Shown: one piece after another, positions 35,840-44,161 of the stretch | Position numbering within the stretch: the stretch's first letter is position 1 | How the letters are laid out: every line of letters starts with the position of its first letter | DNA from: Labrenzia sp. 011 | Lineage (GTDB): Bacteria > Pseudomonadota > Alphaproteobacteria > Rhizobiales > Stappiaceae | Length of the DNA stretch: 64,000 bases | Direction of reading: 5' to 3' | NCBI RefSeq assembly: GCF_003075075.1 | Contig: NZ_QCYM01000019.1 | Coordinates: forward strand, 16,803 to 80,802 | Made by a program: the position numbers and the translations under genes | Notes under the pieces: generated by a model | Databases searched by the model: none | Told to the model about the DNA's origin: nothing | The model's input: the letters and a program-made list of their open reading frames with translations, nothing else

Positions 35840-36997
35840 ATGGCGCTGCATTTTTCCGAAGCCGAATTCGAGAACCGGTTCGACAGGCTGAAAGCCTCCA
35901 TGGAGGCGCAAAAACTCGATGCCATGCTGCTGTTCGCGCAGGAAAGCATGTACTGGCTGACCGGCTACGACACCTTCGGCTTCTGCTTTTTCCAGTGTCT
36001 CGTCGTCACCCGGGAAGGAGACAAGGTTCTCCTCACCCGCTCCGCCGACCAGCGCCAGGCCAGGCACACCTCCAACATCGCCGATATCCGCATCTGGATC
36101 GACCGGGGTTCCGCCAGCCCGGTCGGTCAGCTCAAGGATCTCCTGTTCGACATGGATCTCCTCGGCAGCCGCATCGGCATCGAATACGAGACCCACGGCA
36201 TGACCGGAAGGATCGGCCTGCAGATCAATGCCGGGCTGACCAGTTTCGCCGATATTTCCGACGCGTCCGAACTGATCCCGGAGCTGCGCGCGGTCAAGAG
36301 CGCGGAAGAGATCGCCTATGTGCGCAAGGCCGCCGAACTTGCCGACAAGGCCTATTACGCCGCCCTGGAGGAAATCCGCCCGGGTGCCGACGAGGGCCGC
36401 ATACTCGCCGCCCTGCAGGGGGCGATCTTCGAAGGCGGCGGAGATTATCCCGCCAATGAATTCATCATTGGTTCCGGTCGCGACGCGCTCCTGTGCCGAT
36501 ACAAGGCCGGACGACGGATCCTGGACGCCCAGGACCAGATCACGCTGGAATGGGCCGGAAGCTACCGCCACTATCACGCGGCGCTGATGCGCACCGTCGT
36601 CATCGGGGCTGCGAGCGACCGGCACCGGGAGATGTATGCCGCCGCCCGAGAGGCCCTTGCCGCCGTCGAGACCCAACTGGTTCCGGGCCGGACCTTCGGC
36701 GACGTTTTCGATGCCCACGCGGAACGCATGGATGCGCACGACATGGTGCCCCACAGGCTCAATGCCTGCGGCTATTCGCTCGGTGCACGCTTCACGCCGA
36801 GCTGGATGGACGCCCCCATGGCCTACAAGGCGAACCCCGCCGTGGTGAAGCCGGACATGGTCATATTCATGCACATGATCCTGATGGATTCGATCACCGG
36901 AACCGCGATGACCCTGGGACAGACCTACCTGACCACCGAAGGTGCTCCGGAGAGCTTATCCACCCTGCCTCTCGACCTGCCGGTCAAGTCGGGCTAA
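35840..36997 (+). CDS. M24-family (pita-bread fold) hydrolase with degenerate metal site
   Basis: A 385-residue protein with the creatinase-type N-terminal domain (about 1-135) and the pita-bread catalytic domain (about 150-375). Metal-dependent M24 peptidases have two Asp in a strand pair; here the matching stretch reads ITLEWAGSYRHYHAALMRT, with Glu237 and His246 instead. The usual GHGIG is replaced by CGYSLG. The enzyme is therefore unlikely to be a classic metal-dependent aminopeptidase; metal-independent relatives are creatinase and ectoine hydrolase. The real substrate is unknown. GGGAG precedes the ATG. It follows pgeF closely and precedes a lipoprotein gene. Confidence 0.82.
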   Translation: MALHFSEAEFENRFDRLKASMEAQKLDAMLLFAQESMYWLTGYDTFGFCFFQCLVVTREGDKVLLTRSADQRQARHTSNIADIRIWIDRGSASPVGQLKDLLFDMDLLGSRIGIEYETHGMTGRIGLQINAGLTSFADISDASELIPELRAVKSAEEIAYVRKAAELADKAYYAALEEIRPGADEGRILAALQGAIFEGGGDYPANEFIIGSGRDALLCRYKAGRRILDAQDQITLEWAGSYRHYHAALMRTVVIGAASDRHREMYAAAREALAAVETQLVPGRTFGDVFDAHAERMDAHDMVPHRLNACGYSLGARFTPSWMDAPMAYKANPAVVKPDMVIFMHMILMDSITGTAMTLGQTYLTTEGAPESLSTLPLDLPVKSG

Positions 36998-37090
36998 ACA
37001 ATCTGCAACACAGCGGGCCGGCTCTGCTCTTGCATTGCCGGAAGACTGTCCGCACCCTGTCGAAATCGATTATCAGAGCCAGGCGCCTAC

Positions 37091-37612
37091 ATGCTCAAGT
37101 TTTCCAGCCAGAATTCCTTTTCGACCCTGCGTTCGATCGCCTGCCTTCTGGCTCTGAGCGGCCTTGCGGCCTGTCAGTCCGCACCGCAGCCGCCGAGCCC
37201 CATATCGACGACGGTTACCGCACCTTCGATTTCCGGTCAGGCCGACCCGGAAGAAGGCGTGACCCTGGCTTTTGAGCCCTTCACAGGTGCTCCGGGCAAC
37301 ATTGCCGACGAGTTATCCGAATTCATCGGAGCCGAAGCCCGCAAACAGGGAATCAATCTCGTCCGCCGCGTTGGCGCCGCCGCGACCTATCGCGTCAACG
37401 GCTATCTGGCCGCCACCGGCCAGCCCTCCAACGGAACCGTCTTCTATGTGTTCGACATCGTCGACGGCTCCGGGCGGCGCGTGAAGCGAATCTCCGGCAC
37501 CGAAGACACGGGCGGCGCCTCCGGCGACCCCTGGCAGGCGGTCGGTGCAGGGACCCTGTCGCGCATCGCAACCCGTTCGATGGTGGAAATAAAGGCATGG
37601 CTCAACCGATAA
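37091..37612 (+). CDS. Hypothetical lipoprotein
   Basis: A 173-residue exported protein. The lipoprotein signal is clear: LRSIACLLALSGLAAC, with lipobox LAAC at about residues 25-28. A Pro/Ser/Thr-rich linker follows, then a compact domain (about 55-173: VTLAFEPFTGAPGNIADELSE, TYRVNGYLAATGQ, FYVFDIVDGSGRRVKRISG). The pattern of a lipobox followed by a small alpha/beta domain resembles LPP/LptE-like assembly lipoproteins of alphaproteobacteria, but I cannot name the family. It lies between the M24 gene and prs. Confidence 0.75.
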   Translation: MLKFSSQNSFSTLRSIACLLALSGLAACQSAPQPPSPISTTVTAPSISGQADPEEGVTLAFEPFTGAPGNIADELSEFIGAEARKQGINLVRRVGAAATYRVNGYLAATGQPSNGTVFYVFDIVDGSGRRVKRISGTEDTGGASGDPWQAVGAGTLSRIATRSMVEIKAWLNR

Positions 37613-37947
37613 TCGCCCCTTAGCCGGAGAATGACCGTACCGCGTCACAAAAATACAAAAAAAGCGGGTCTCAATGGTCAACGCCTGTTGTGGTCCGGGT
37701 GGTTGGTTGTTACAACGCCGCCGCCTGCCAAGGCTTTCCAATCGGGCCTCTGGCGTTCGGCAATGTGTCAAGATCCCGATCGGGCTGTTCGCATGCACCA
37801 TCGCGTAAGAGCAGAAAAGCTGATCGATTTTAAAGTGTTGGAGCGTTCCGCGTCGACCGGACCCGGACTGCTCTTGGCCCTTTCCGCGTTTCAGCAGGGA
37901 CGATCCTGCCTGCTGACCCGCTGTCGCACCAGAAGGACTTGCGGCTC
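37613..37947. other. 335-bp intergenic region upstream of prs
   Basis: Holds the prs promoter region. Visible are a perfect 11-base palindrome GTTGTTACAAC at about 37706-37716 and an A-rich run (ACAAAAATACAAAAAAA) at about 37646-37662. I found no gene or RNA signature, and no clear regulator site. Confidence 0.5.
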
Positions 37948-38880
37948 ATGAAGATCGTCGCGGGCAATTCCAACCGAGCCCTGGCGGAGGAAATCTCCGG
38001 ATATCTGGATGTTCCTCTCGCCAAATGCCAGGTCCGGCGGTTTGCCGACCAGGAAATCTTCGTTGAAATCCAGGAAAATGTGCGCGGCGAGGACGTTTTC
38101 GTCGTGCAGCCCACCAGCTACCCGGCCAACGACCATTTGATGGAGCTGCTCATCATCATCGATGCGCTGCGCCGCTCCTCGGCCCGCCGCATCACGGCGG
38201 TGCTTCCCTATTTCGGCTATGCACGACAGGACCGCCGCGCATCCGGCCGAACGCCGATTTCGGCGAAGCTGGTGGCCAACCTGATCACCGAAGCCGGCGC
38301 GGACCGCGTTTTGACCCTGGATCTCCATGCCGGACAGATCCAGGGTTTTTTCGATATCCCCACCGACAACCTTTTCGCGGCTCCCGTCATGACCCGCGAC
38401 ATCAAGGAACGTTACGCCACCGACAATGTCATGGTGGTCTCTCCCGATGTCGGCGGCGTGGTCCGGGCCCGGGCGCTTGCCAAGCGCATCGAGGCACCCC
38501 TGTCCATCGTCGACAAGCGCCGCGACAAGCCCGGAGAGTCGGAAGTCATGAACATCATCGGTGATGTGAGCGGCTTCGACTGCATTCTGGTCGACGACAT
38601 CGTCGACAGTGGCGGCACGCTGTGCAACGCGGCTGAAGCGCTGCTCGCCAAGGGGGCCAAGTCGGTGACGGCCTATATCACCCACGGCGTCCTGTCCGGG
38701 GGAGCCGTTGCGCGCGTCACCTCTTCGAAGCTGAAGGAACTGGTGATCACCAACTCGATCGAACCGACTGCAGCCATCACGGCGGCTTCCAACATCCGCG
38801 CCGTCTCGATCGCACCGCTGATCGGCGAGGCCATCAACCGCACGGCCCTGGAAAAATCGGTTTCGAGCCTGTTCATCTGA
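37948..38880 (+). CDS. prs: Ribose-phosphate pyrophosphokinase
   Basis: Makes PRPP from ribose 5-phosphate and ATP, feeding purine, pyrimidine, His, Trp and NAD synthesis. The 310 residues show the class I pattern: flexible-loop region [18 protein letters not shown], the ribose-5-phosphate/Mg site [27 protein letters not shown] and the PRPP-binding loop [13 protein letters not shown]. The ATG at 37948 was chosen over a TTG three codons earlier; AAGGA lies about 10 bases upstream. A strong hairpin follows the gene. Confidence 0.97.
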   Translation: MKIVAGNSNRALAEEISGYLDVPLAKCQVRRFADQEIFVEIQENVRGEDVFVVQPTSYPANDHLMELLIIIDALRRSSARRITAVLPYFGYARQDRRASGRTPISAKLVANLITEAGADRVLTLDLHAGQIQGFFDIPTDNLFAAPVMTRDIKERYATDNVMVVSPDVGGVVRARALAKRIEAPLSIVDKRRDKPGESEVMNIIGDVSGFDCILVDDIVDSGGTLCNAAEALLAKGAKSVTAYITHGVLSGGAVARVTSSKLKELVITNSIEPTAAITAASNIRAVSIAPLIGEAINRTALEKSVSSLFI

Positions 38881-38890
38881 TTGCGCTCGG

Positions 38891-38917
38891 GAATGCGCCG
38901 GACATCCCGGCGCATTC
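38891..38917 (+). terminator. Terminator-like hairpin after prs
   Basis: GAATGCGCCGG pairs perfectly with CCGGCGCATTC around the 5-base loop ACATC, 10 bases after the prs stop, followed by TGTTGTCG. Confidence 0.65.
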
Positions 38918-38965
38918 TGTTGTCGTCCGGAGAGTAAAGCTCCGCAAGCCGGGAGCATTGGCGAA

Positions 38966-39652
38966 ATGACCACGGGTGCCGAGATAGTCGGTGTGTATAC
39001 CGGACAGCCGGAAAGCCTCTGGGACGGACGCGATCCCTCCGCAATCCGCAAGTCCCCGACCGGGGACCGGGTCGAGGTGACGGAAACCGGCATCATCGGC
39101 GACCGGCAGGCCGACCTTGCGGTTCACGGCGGTCCGGACAAGGCCCTGCACATCTATCCGAGCGAACATTATGCCCATTGGCGCGGCGTTTTCCCGGAAC
39201 ACGCCCAGATGTACCGGCCCGGCGGATTCGGCGAGAACATTTCCTGCGAAGGCTTCAGCGAAGAAGACCTGTGCATCGGCGACATCTTCGATCTCGGAAC
39301 CGCCAGGGTGCAGATTTCCCAGGGCAGACAGCCCTGCTGGAAACTGAACATGCACACCGGCAATCCCGCGCAGGCGGCCGCTTTCCAGAAAACCGGCATG
39401 ACCGGCTGGTACTTCAGGGTCCTGGAACCCGGCCGGTTTCAGGCAGGCGACCGGATCAGCCTGTCCGGCAGACCCTGCCCCGACTGGACGCTGCGGGACG
39501 TCATTCTTGCGAGATTCAACACAGGGCTCGACCCGGCTGTGGCCAGAGCGCTGTCGGAGCTTGCCGAACTCGCCTCCCCCTGGCGCACCGCCTTCGCCAG
39601 AAAGGCCGAGTCGGGCTATTCGGAAGACACGGCGAAGCGGCTTGAGGGCTAA
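38966..39652 (+). CDS. MOSC domain-containing protein (YiiM-like)
   Basis: A 228-residue cytosolic protein with an MOSC domain (about 40-160) and the C-terminal three-helix domain of the YiiM subgroup. The conserved Cys that holds molybdenum-bound sulfur is in the motif QGRQPCWKLNMH; other family features are LAVHGGPDKALHIYPSEHY and RPGGFGENISCEGF. YiiM-type proteins reduce N-hydroxylated purine analogues in E. coli using Moco; the same is plausible here, with moaDE in the same window. GGGAG is 10 bases before the ATG. The stop codon abuts an inverted-repeat element. Confidence 0.9.
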   Translation: MTTGAEIVGVYTGQPESLWDGRDPSAIRKSPTGDRVEVTETGIIGDRQADLAVHGGPDKALHIYPSEHYAHWRGVFPEHAQMYRPGGFGENISCEGFSEEDLCIGDIFDLGTARVQISQGRQPCWKLNMHTGNPAQAAAFQKTGMTGWYFRVLEPGRFQAGDRISLSGRPCPDWTLRDVILARFNTGLDPAVARALSELAELASPWRTAFARKAESGYSEDTAKRLEG

Positions 39653-39770
39653 TACCTAAGACAATTGATCGGAACCCATTCGATGGATCCTTCCCGCTTG
39701 CCGGTCAGGCGCGTTGCCGAAGCCCCTCCAAAGCCGGTCAAATGAGTCCCGATCAACTGTCTTTGGTATA
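39651..39770. repeat. 120-bp element with imperfect 33-bp terminal inverted repeats
   Basis: The left arm (39651-39683) contains AAGACAATTGATCGG. The reverse complement of the right arm (39738-39770) contains AAGACAGTTGATCGG. Aligned end to end the arms match at 27 of 33 positions. A 54-base GC-rich centre separates them. No coding capacity is seen, and the element starts at the last bases of the MOSC stop codon. The form fits a miniature inverted-repeat (MITE-like) or palindromic intergenic element. Confidence 0.6.
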
Positions 39771-40033
39771 ATGCCGAGCCGTTTCGCGCGCAGCCTGCCA
39801 CCCGCAAGGCGCTGAGGCCGGCTGCGGCCTGATCAGCGCGGATGGTCTCATTCATCATCCGATTGCCGTCAAACGCCACCAGCCCTTGCGTCCCGCCGGT
39901 TTTTCCGCTATACGCCCGCTCGCGCCTGCACCCCTGGAGGAGGCGCTTCTGGATCGATTCCGGACATCTGAAGTCTTTCACAGACCACACGGTGCTTCGC
40001 CGGTCCGTTATCATACACTCAAGGAGTTTTGCC
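39653..40033. other. 381-bp gap between the MOSC gene and rplY
   Basis: The first third is the inverted-repeat element (39651-39770). The rest is the rplY leader, with a GC-rich hairpin GCGCCT...AGGCGC at about 39925-39950 and a good Shine-Dalgarno (AAGGAG) at 40021-40026. Nothing else is recognised. Confidence 0.55.
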
Positions 40034-40657
40034 ATGGCTGCCAGCTATGAGCTGAAGGCGTCGGCACGGGACCGGGTGGGCAAGGGGGCCGCACGGCAAC
40101 TGCGTCGCGAAGGCCTTCTACCTGCCGTGATCTACGGCGACAAGAAATCTGCCCTGCCGATCACCATTTCGCTGAAGGAAACCACTCTCACCCTGCAGAA
40201 GGGCGGCTTCCTGACCCATATCGGCGTTGTCGATGTTGACGGCGAAAAGCATCAGGTCATTGCCAAGGATTTTCAGCTGCACCCGGTGCGTGACACCGTC
40301 CTGCATGTGGATTTCCTGCGCGTGTCCAAGGGCGCAACCCTGACCGTCGACCTGCCGGTACGCTTCCTGAACGAGGAAAGCTGCCCGGGCATCAAGAAGG
40401 GTGGCGTTCTGAACGTCGTGCGCCACACGGTTGAAATGACCGTTCCGGCCGACAACATTCCGGAAGCTCTGGAAATCGATCTGCAGAAGGCCCAGCCGGG
40501 CGACAGTCTGCACATTTCCGCAGTTGACCTGCCGGAAGGCTGCCATCCGACGATCACCGATCGCGACTTCACCATCGCGACGATCGCCGCACCGGCAGGC
40601 GTTCAGGAAACCGACGACGAGGCTTCTGAAGAAGCTGCAGAAGAGTCCGGCGAATAA
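40034..40657 (+). CDS. rplY: 50S ribosomal protein L25/general stress protein Ctc
   Basis: A 207-residue Ctc/TL5-type L25 that binds 5S rRNA. The N-terminal L25 domain (about 1-95: [29 protein letters not shown]) is followed by the beta-rich TL5 domain (about 100-190) and an acidic tail ([17 protein letters not shown]). AAGGAG lies 7 bases before the ATG; an upstream extension of the frame has no start signal. It is followed by a hairpin and an intrinsic terminator before pth, a very common gene neighbour. Confidence 0.96.
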   Translation: MAASYELKASARDRVGKGAARQLRREGLLPAVIYGDKKSALPITISLKETTLTLQKGGFLTHIGVVDVDGEKHQVIAKDFQLHPVRDTVLHVDFLRVSKGATLTVDLPVRFLNEESCPGIKKGGVLNVVRHTVEMTVPADNIPEALEIDLQKAQPGDSLHISAVDLPEGCHPTITDRDFTIATIAAPAGVQETDDEASEEAAEESGE

Positions 40658-40685
40658 AACCGCGGTCTGCTGCCATATGAATGCG

Positions 40686-40752
40686 GGAGGCAGTTCGCTG
40701 CCTCCTCTCCTCCTCGGAGACCTCTTTTCAGCAGCCGCTCCGGCTGCTTTTT
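40686..40752 (+). terminator. UUCG hairpin plus Rho-independent terminator between rplY and pth
   Basis: The first hairpin GGAGGCAG-TTCG-CTGCCTCC (40686-40705) has a UUCG tetraloop. The second, AGCAGCCG-CTC-CGGCTGCT (40730-40748), is followed by TTTT, a standard intrinsic terminator. The pth start codon is only 31 bases further on, so pth must rely on read-through or on a promoter inside the rplY end. Confidence 0.85.
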
Positions 40753-40782
40753 CGTTTCAAGACGGTTCTTGAAAGGCGTGCC

Positions 40783-41526
40783 ATGAAACTGATCGTCGGC
40801 CTTGGCAATCCGGGTGCCAGATACGAAGGCAACCGGCACAATATCGGCTTCATGGCCGTCGATGAGATCCATCGCCGCCATCCCGGCTTCCAGCCCTGGC
40901 GCATGCGGTTTCAGGGACAGGTGTCCGAGGGCCGCCTCGGATCGGAAAAGGTTCTCCTGCTCAAGCCGAATACCTTCATGAACGAATCCGGACGCGCCGT
41001 CGGCGAAGCCATGCGCTTCTACAAGATCGCTCCGGAAGACATTGTCGTGCTCTATGACGAGCTCGACCTGCCGCCGGCGAAATTCCGCATGAAGACAGGC
41101 GGAGGCCATGGCGGCCACAACGGCCTCCGGTCGATCACCGCGCATATCGGCGCCGACTACCGTCGCCTGCGCCTCGGCATCGGCCATCCGGGTGACAAGA
41201 AGCTGGTCTCCAACTACGTTCTGGGCGATTTTGCCAAGGCGGATCGGGAATGGCTCGAACCGCTCCTGGCGGAAATCGCCGATCACGCGGATCTTCTGGC
41301 CGAAGGCAAGGACAGCCAGTTCGCCAACAAGCTGACCCTGGCTCTGGAACCGGAAAAGGCCCGGCGCAAACCGAAGGTCGCCGAAGGCGAGGACACGGCA
41401 AAGTCCGCGAAACCCAAGGGACAAAGCCACATCCGTCAGGCCCGTCAGCCAAAGCCGGTCACCCCGCCAAAATCCGGACCCATGGCCGACATGCTGAAGC
41501 GGCTGCTCGGTGGCGACAAGGGCTGA
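40783..41526 (+). CDS. pth: Peptidyl-tRNA hydrolase
   Basis: Recycles peptidyl-tRNA released from stalled ribosomes. The 247 residues contain the Pth core (about 1-185) with [21 protein letters not shown] (read as strand, loop and catalytic His20 region), [39 protein letters not shown] (two adjoining motifs) and [15 protein letters not shown]-terminal extension of about 55 basic residues ([20 protein letters not shown]) is typical of Hyphomicrobiales Pth. The ATG at 40783 has AAAGG upstream; the frame extends 34 codons further without a start signal. Confidence 0.96.
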   Translation: MKLIVGLGNPGARYEGNRHNIGFMAVDEIHRRHPGFQPWRMRFQGQVSEGRLGSEKVLLLKPNTFMNESGRAVGEAMRFYKIAPEDIVVLYDELDLPPAKFRMKTGGGHGGHNGLRSITAHIGADYRRLRLGIGHPGDKKLVSNYVLGDFAKADREWLEPLLAEIADHADLLAEGKDSQFANKLTLALEPEKARRKPKVAEGEDTAKSAKPKGQSHIRQARQPKPVTPPKSGPMADMLKRLLGGDKG

Positions 41527-41634
41527 CGAACCGTCCGCCCGGCGCAATGCACACCAGCCCCTTCCGGCTGAAGGCCAGACCCGAACCTGTCCCCGCACCC
41601 GTCTCCTCCCCGGAGAGGATCCGACCGTCCCCGG

Positions 41635-42219
41635 TTACGACAGGGGGGCGACGTTGATGATCTCGACGCGCCGGTTCCGCCCGCTGGCGGGATTGTACGG
41701 ATCGACCGGGCGGCTTTCTCCATAGCCGACCGGATAGAGCTGCTGGCGGGGGATGCCGAAGAAAGCGGCCAGAAATTCGGCGACCGTTCGCGCCCGGCGC
41801 TGGGACAGGCTGATATTGTACTGATAGGAGCCGCGCAGGTCCGTATGCCCGGCAATCTGGAACCGCATGTTCTTCAGACGCGGGTCCTGCAGGGCCACGC
41901 CCAGCGCCTGCAGGGTCAGGATACCGTCGTTGGTGAGCGAAGCGGAATCGAACTCGAAATTGACCGTCAGATTGATCCGCGGCAACTCCACTTCCGGCGG
42001 CAGTTCCCCCTGGATGTTGATCCCCCGGTAGGGATGCGGTTCCTTCTTGCGGAAGGACCGCACCCTGGAGCCGCCATCCTCCGGCAGCAATGCCCGAACG
42101 ATCTCCTCGCTCGTCACCGTCTGCGCCACAACGCTTGCCGGAAACACCAGGACCAGCAACATGCCGGCGGCCAGGACCGGTTGCACGAGCATCCGTCGGA
42201 TCATATTTGAAAAACTCAT
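41635..42219 (-). CDS. OmpA-family protein paired with papain-like peptidase
   Basis: A 194-residue exported protein with a signal peptide (VLAAGMLLVLVFPASVVAQ) and a C-terminal OmpA/MotB peptidoglycan-binding domain (about 80-190). The two residues that grip diaminopimelate are in the pattern AGHTDLRGSYQYNISLSQRRA and the later R-R of GRNRRVEI. It has no N-terminal beta-barrel and no lipobox. AGGGGTGG precedes the ATG. It begins 15 bases after the peptidase gene ends and forms an operon with it, suggesting that the peptidase works at the cell wall. Confidence 0.9.
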   Translation of the reverse strand: MSFSNMIRRMLVQPVLAAGMLLVLVFPASVVAQTVTSEEIVRALLPEDGGSRVRSFRKKEPHPYRGINIQGELPPEVELPRINLTVNFEFDSASLTNDGILTLQALGVALQDPRLKNMRFQIAGHTDLRGSYQYNISLSQRRARTVAEFLAAFFGIPRQQLYPVGYGESRPVDPYNPASGRNRRVEIINVAPLS

Positions 42220-42234
42220 GAAACCACCCCTGTG

Positions 42235-43926
42235 TTATTCCCGGATCGTCAGGTGAAGCACGTCTGCCGAGATTTCGCGCCCGAGACGTGTCTCGTCCGG
42301 GCGTTCGGCCATGCCCGCTCTCAGTGCCGTCAGGAAATATCTGTCGTCCGCCACGCTGCCGCTTTCCGCGCTGGCCGGCATGATGAACTGTCCGCCACCG
42401 TCGCCCTCCAGATTCTCGAGCTGCGAGATCGGGCTGCGCGCGGCGATCACCACGACCGCCTCGGCTCCGGCAGGCGGCTGCACCGTGAATTTCTGGCGGC
42501 CCCGGCGGCCGTCCCCGTAAATGAATCGTTCCCCGAACTCCGCCTGCTGCCGGACCGGACCTCTGCGGGGCAGCAGGTTGACCACCGTGCCATCCGCCTG
42601 AAGATAGACGATATAGAGAAAGGAAGCGAAATCGGGGGCGCGCACCTGAAAGGCAAGGGAGTCGCCGTAGGAGAGCGTTGTCTCGCCCCCGAGCATGCGG
42701 ATTTCCGGACGTGACGGCTCCGCCAGGGGCCTGTCCAGCGTTTTCAGGACCTCGCAGACCGGCCAGGGACGGATCTCGACGTCGCGGATCTGTGCGGGCG
42801 CATAGTGCGACGCAAGTGCCCCGAGCGCCTTGCGACTGCTCACGAAGCCGTTCAGGACGGGTCCGACATCCGGCAGTTCGTCCACCACATGCAGCTGGCT
42901 GCAACCGTCATCGGCAAAAGCCACCTCATTTCCCCGGTCAGAGCGCGTCATCCCGGGAACCGGCCGGGGAGGCACGACACTGGTACGCATGATGGACGCG
43001 TTATGCATATCCGCCTTCGCTGCGGCATAGCTGATCCAGCCGTAACCGTCTCCCGCCCAGTAAGGTCCCCAGGAGTTCTGAACCAGAAAGGCCTGACGCC
43101 GTTCGTCATAGCCGACGAGCACCATCTGATGACCGCCATACGGGCCTGCATTCGGCCCGTGCGATCCCTGGTAGATCTCTCCGGCCTTCAGATACTGGAG
43201 GGTCGATCCGTCCGGGTGTTCCGCCGACGGCACGACGCGCCGGGTCCGGAACCCGACCGCAACCGGGTTGCCCGCCGCCAATTGCTGCTTGATCGCGTCC
43301 AGCACCCGGTTGTCCGCCTGGTTCCGCCGCCGGCCCTTGGCGAAGATGAAGTCGAAACCGAGAATACGGAACCGGCTGGGGGCGGTGGTTGCATGCTCGA
43401 CCGTATCGCTGCAGATCGCACTGTCCGGGATGGCATCGCGGTCCGGCGCGCCATTGCCCTTGAAATAGCTCAGCGCCAGCAGCGCGTTGCTGCCCGCGTC
43501 GTTGCAGCTCGTCGCCGGATTGCGTATCCGCGAATGAAGGAAGGCAGGACTGGGCGTGAAATTCACCTGCCCCGGCGGCGTCCCGTTCTCCAGGGCCGAA
43601 TAATAGCCCCGCAGCGCATAACCGATGGCATAGGAGACGCAGCTTCCGTAACGCTGCATCACCGGCGGAGGCATCAGGGGCGACAGATCTATCGCATCGG
43701 GAATATAGGCCCGGGTGACCTCGACAGGTGACGTGCCCTCCAGCCGGGCCGGATCGATGGGCTGGTCTCCGCCGAGACCTGTCAGGCTCCGGGGATCGAA
43801 TGGCTGGGCCCTTGCGGCTTCGGGGGCTCCCGCGACGCCTGCTGCCAGCATCACGAGAAGCACTGCCGGACGAAAACCGCCACGCCGGAAGAGCCGGAAG
43901 GCGGCAGTCAGAAATGAGAAGACCAT
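42235..43926 (-). CDS. Secreted C1 (papain-like) cysteine peptidase with DUF4384-like domain
   Basis: A 563-residue exported protein. After a long signal peptide (LLVMLAAGVAGAPEAARAQ) comes a papain-type domain (about 70-310). It has oxyanion Gln91 and nucleophile Cys96 (QRYGSCVSYAIGYAL), catalytic His266 (YGGHQMVLVGYDE) and Asn284 (LVQNSWGPYWAGDGYGWISY), so the triad is intact. The C-terminal part (about 419-537: GDSLAFQVRAPDFASFLYIVY, QADGTVVNLLPRR) matches the DUF4384 pattern, a beta-rich domain often attached to peptidases and kinases. The ATG at 43926 was chosen to fit the signal peptide; in-frame starts at 43953 and 43980 (TTG) are possible. Substrates are unknown. It is cotranscribed with the OmpA-like gene. 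Confidence 0.85.
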   Translation of the reverse strand: MVFSFLTAAFRLFRRGGFRPAVLLVMLAAGVAGAPEAARAQPFDPRSLTGLGGDQPIDPARLEGTSPVEVTRAYIPDAIDLSPLMPPPVMQRYGSCVSYAIGYALRGYYSALENGTPPGQVNFTPSPAFLHSRIRNPATSCNDAGSNALLALSYFKGNGAPDRDAIPDSAICSDTVEHATTAPSRFRILGFDFIFAKGRRRNQADNRVLDAIKQQLAAGNPVAVGFRTRRVVPSAEHPDGSTLQYLKAGEIYQGSHGPNAGPYGGHQMVLVGYDERRQAFLVQNSWGPYWAGDGYGWISYAAAKADMHNASIMRTSVVPPRPVPGMTRSDRGNEVAFADDGCSQLHVVDELPDVGPVLNGFVSSRKALGALASHYAPAQIRDVEIRPWPVCEVLKTLDRPLAEPSRPEIRMLGGETTLSYGDSLAFQVRAPDFASFLYIVYLQADGTVVNLLPRRGPVRQQAEFGERFIYGDGRRGRQKFTVQPPAGAEAVVVIAARSPISQLENLEGDGGGQFIMPASAESGSVADDRYFLTALRAGMAERPDETRLGREISADVLHLTIRE

Positions 43927-44161
43927 CCCGATAAAATTCCCGAAACAACACATCCTGAAATAAGGGCAAAGTATAGCCAATCGCGCCCGCGAAAAAAGAC
44001 CCCATGCGGCCCATTGACCTGCCGTGGGGCCGCAACCTGCGAATTGCCGGCGATCGGGGCCGCTTGATGCGCGCCCGCGCCCGCAAAGCCTTGACCTGCC
44101 CGGTGTGCTCGGGCATGTAGCGCTGCAACAGTTTCAAGACACGAACCGAAAGCGAACTCCC

